In this document: positions 62,101-64,000 of the stretch, piece after piece | How the letters are laid out: each line of letters begins with the position of its first letter | Position numbering within the stretch: the stretch's first letter is position 1 | DNA from: Chlorella sorokiniana | Taxonomy: Eukaryota > Chlorophyta > Trebouxiophyceae > Chlorellales > Chlorellaceae | DNA length: 64,000 nt | NCBI GenBank assembly: GCA_025917655.1 | Contig: CP084616.1 | Coordinates: 1,860,001-1,924,000, forward strand | Reading direction: 5' to 3' | The notes under the pieces: generated by a model | What the model was told of the DNA's origin: nothing | The model's input: only the letters and a program-made list of their open reading frames with translations | Database searches by the model: none | Program-made: the position numbers and the translations under genes

Positions 62101-64000
62101 GGAAAGGAGGAAAGCAGAACAGATGAAGGGTGAGAGGGATGTGACCGAGCTGGCAGGCGGTTTGGGAAAGGACATTGGATGGAAAGCGTGAAGGCGCATG
62201 CAGTCTGCCATCGATGATACAGGCAAACACACAATGCACAGACAGCAGCACACATATGAAAGTAAGCACAGAACAAAACTTCAATCGGCAGCCCCTGAAC
62301 AACCTGTCCTCCAGCAGCCCCAAGGTGAGGTCAGCCAGCTTAGCGGCTACAGCGCAAGGCATGGAGCGACAAATGAGCCATTCTGCGCATGTCGTGCATT
62401 ACGAGACACCCCCAAATCCCCGCCCTGCCCGCGACTCGACAAGATCTGCAGTCTCCTGCTCTTCAATTTGCCGCCCACCCGCATAGTGCTCCAGAGGGTC
62501 CATGGCCTCCTGCGCCGCCTGCACAGCATGACCGGGGGCGCTTGAGCCCAGCGAGCCGGGTCATGACAGGCAGGGCTTCACGGCGGCTGTCTTGAGACGC
62601 ATGCAGGGGAGCAAGCTGCCCCACCTTCTCCGCAGCCCAGCGCTCCTGTACTGCCGTCACCGCCTGCAGGTACAGCTCCCACTGGGTGGCAGCTCCTCCT
62701 CTGCAACGGTACATGGGCGGTACAACAACCCCTGCCCATAGCACATCACAGCTTCTCAAGTAATGCAGCAACAGAATCAAGCGATGCAACAACAGAATTT
62801 TGCAACAAGTGACGGTGGAAGTCGGAAGCCTACCCATCAGCTCCAAGTCTTTCTGGGCCCGTGCCGCCGCTCGAGCCGTGTTGCGCTCCTGCGGCGTGCC
62901 CACCGCAGCCGCTGCCGCCGCCGCCGCCTCTTGAGCCTGCAGAATGCGCTGCTGACGCCAATCATCCCTGGGCGGATTAACAGGCAGAGGATCAGAGTCA
63001 GCAGTGCAATGAAAATATGCAGCATGCGCGTCGCCCCAACCCAGCATTCAGCATGCAGTTTGGCACAAGGCAGGCAGCAGCAGCGGGCGGGGTGTGCCGG
63101 CAGCAGGCTCACAGTGCAGCCTCATAGCTGAAGCGTTGAAGACCGTACTGCGGACCGAACAGCAAAACTCACCAGGCGCTTGTCAGCACAGCACAGGCGC
63201 AGGAGGTGCCGCAACCAGCGGTGCATGCTGAGGCACACGGCAGGTGGGTACTGGCATGGTACCGCCCACCTGCTCGCAGTACATGAAGCGGACCTCAGAC
63301 GCCAGGAAGCCGCTGGCTTGGCAGGACTCCAGGTTGTCCTGCCTGCACAAAGTGTGACAGGCAGATGTGCAAGCTCTGTGCTGCAGGCAGATAAACTTAC
63401 ACATCCACCAACGACAAGGAAAGAGGGCAGGCCGCTCACTCGACCTCCAGCCAGTCTGGGCGCGGCAGGTGGCCGTACTCATCCTGCTTGGCGGCAAAGA
63501 AGAAGACAGCATGTAAGCCAGAAGCAGACAGCGATCCGAAAACAGACTAGCCGCGTGCCCACCAATCCAATGCTCACAAAGCGTGGCAGCTGCAGTGCAC
63601 AAGCAGTTCGGTGGACCCACCAGGAAGCGCTGGCGCCGCGCCGCCGTCCAGAAGGAGGCGTACTGCTCGCAAAACAGTTGATCATCATCCAGCAGGGCCG
63701 CCTCGGCTGCGGAGATTGAGGGAAGAGCAGACATGTCGCCGCACTACAGAACCGGATGGGGCGCTTACACCCTGGAGCTCAGGGGTCGGCTTGGAGACAC
63801 CCACCAGCCAGCTCGCCCCTGTCTTCCTCGCTTTCTGATGTGTCGCGGAAGGAGGAGGAGGGACTGCCCTCTTCGCTGGCGGTGCTGCTGCACTCTGCAG
63901 CGGTGATTGGAAGGACATAAGAAGGCAAAGATGGCAGACAACCACCCAGCAGCCGGGTATGGACATGACAGGGGAGCCCAGCGCTGCATGATCGCACCCG
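59185..64000 (-). CDS. Large unrecognised protein, 5' end beyond window
   Basis: I do not recognise this multi-exon minus-strand gene. Clear exons include 63805-63894 (Ser/Glu-rich, FRDTSESEEDRGEL), 63621-63706 (DDDQLFCEQYASFWTAARR), 63441-63483 (DEYGHLPRPDWLEV), one around 63271-63343 (SCQASGFLASEVRFMYCEQ), several Ala/Glu-rich helical exons between 62950 and 61250, VQRVLGPDWRGRLDR near 60640, 59793-59906 (LDDVVLANWYDRICQQ) and the last, 59185-59577 (EPKRVRWKTHGKAKLRH, then poly-Pro and poly-Gln). The middle looks like coiled coil broken by Ala/Gly linkers. A start is not seen; the exon at 63805-63894 has an acceptor, so the transcript begins to the right. One splice phase (63441 to the next exon) does not fit and may hide an error. 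Exons 60000-62950 are only partly resolved. Confidence 0.6.
59404..59442. repeat. CTG/CGG triplet repeats encoding poly-Gln and poly-Pro
   Basis: Nine CTG then four CGG on the plus strand read as poly-Gln preceded by poly-Pro in the minus-strand last exon. Confidence 0.9.

Overview
This window looks like nuclear DNA of a green alga (Chlorophyta, possibly a Chlorella- or Coccomyxa-like trebouxiophyte; the species cannot be named from the sequence). It is GC-rich. Almost every gene is cut into many short exons by short GT-AG introns with CAG acceptors. TGTAA, the usual green-algal poly(A) signal, lies downstream of several genes. The encoded set is plant-like: plastid HSP90, UDP-sulfoquinovose synthase, ureidoglycolate amidohydrolase, a plant-type GATA finger and bestrophins. 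I rebuilt genes exon by exon from homology and splice phase; where totals are given, exon lengths sum to a multiple of three once the listed one-base breaks are allowed for.

Layout, left to right. 1-1001 (+): 3' end of a GDT1/TMEM165-type cation transporter. 1654-4058 (+): unrecognised multi-membrane-span protein. 4941-9759 and 10601-15784 (+): tandem pair of ABCG half-transporters. 16628-19516 (-) and 20580-24821 (+): head-to-head pair of bestrophin-family anion channels. 25223-32242 (-): plastid-type HSP90 with 23 exons. 33355-37544 (+): aliphatic amidase of nitrilase-fold type with an Asn-Gly-His-Ala repeat tail. 38533-40259 (+): secreted root-cap-like protein. 40614-42685 (+): DHRS1-like short-chain dehydrogenase. 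43585-48200 (+): SQD1. 48987-51898 (+): alpha/beta hydrolase. 52480-54175 (+): GATA zinc-finger protein. 54769-58444 (-): ureidoglycolate amidohydrolase. 59185 to the right edge (-): large unrecognised protein with poly-Gln.

Several products point to the plastid (bestrophins, HSP90C, SQD1). Two release ammonium from organic nitrogen (amidase, ureidoglycolate amidohydrolase). There is no operon logic; neighbours are mostly independent. I found no mobile element, CRISPR array, tRNA or rRNA.

The main observations are about gene structure. About 20 one-base frame breaks fall almost all at short C/G runs across most genes, most simply read as consensus errors. About eight introns have GC-AG borders. 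One exon is 5 nt long. One intron has a GA donor and is open in frame. Many introns end in TGTAC(C/T)GCAG. No complete new biological system is evident.
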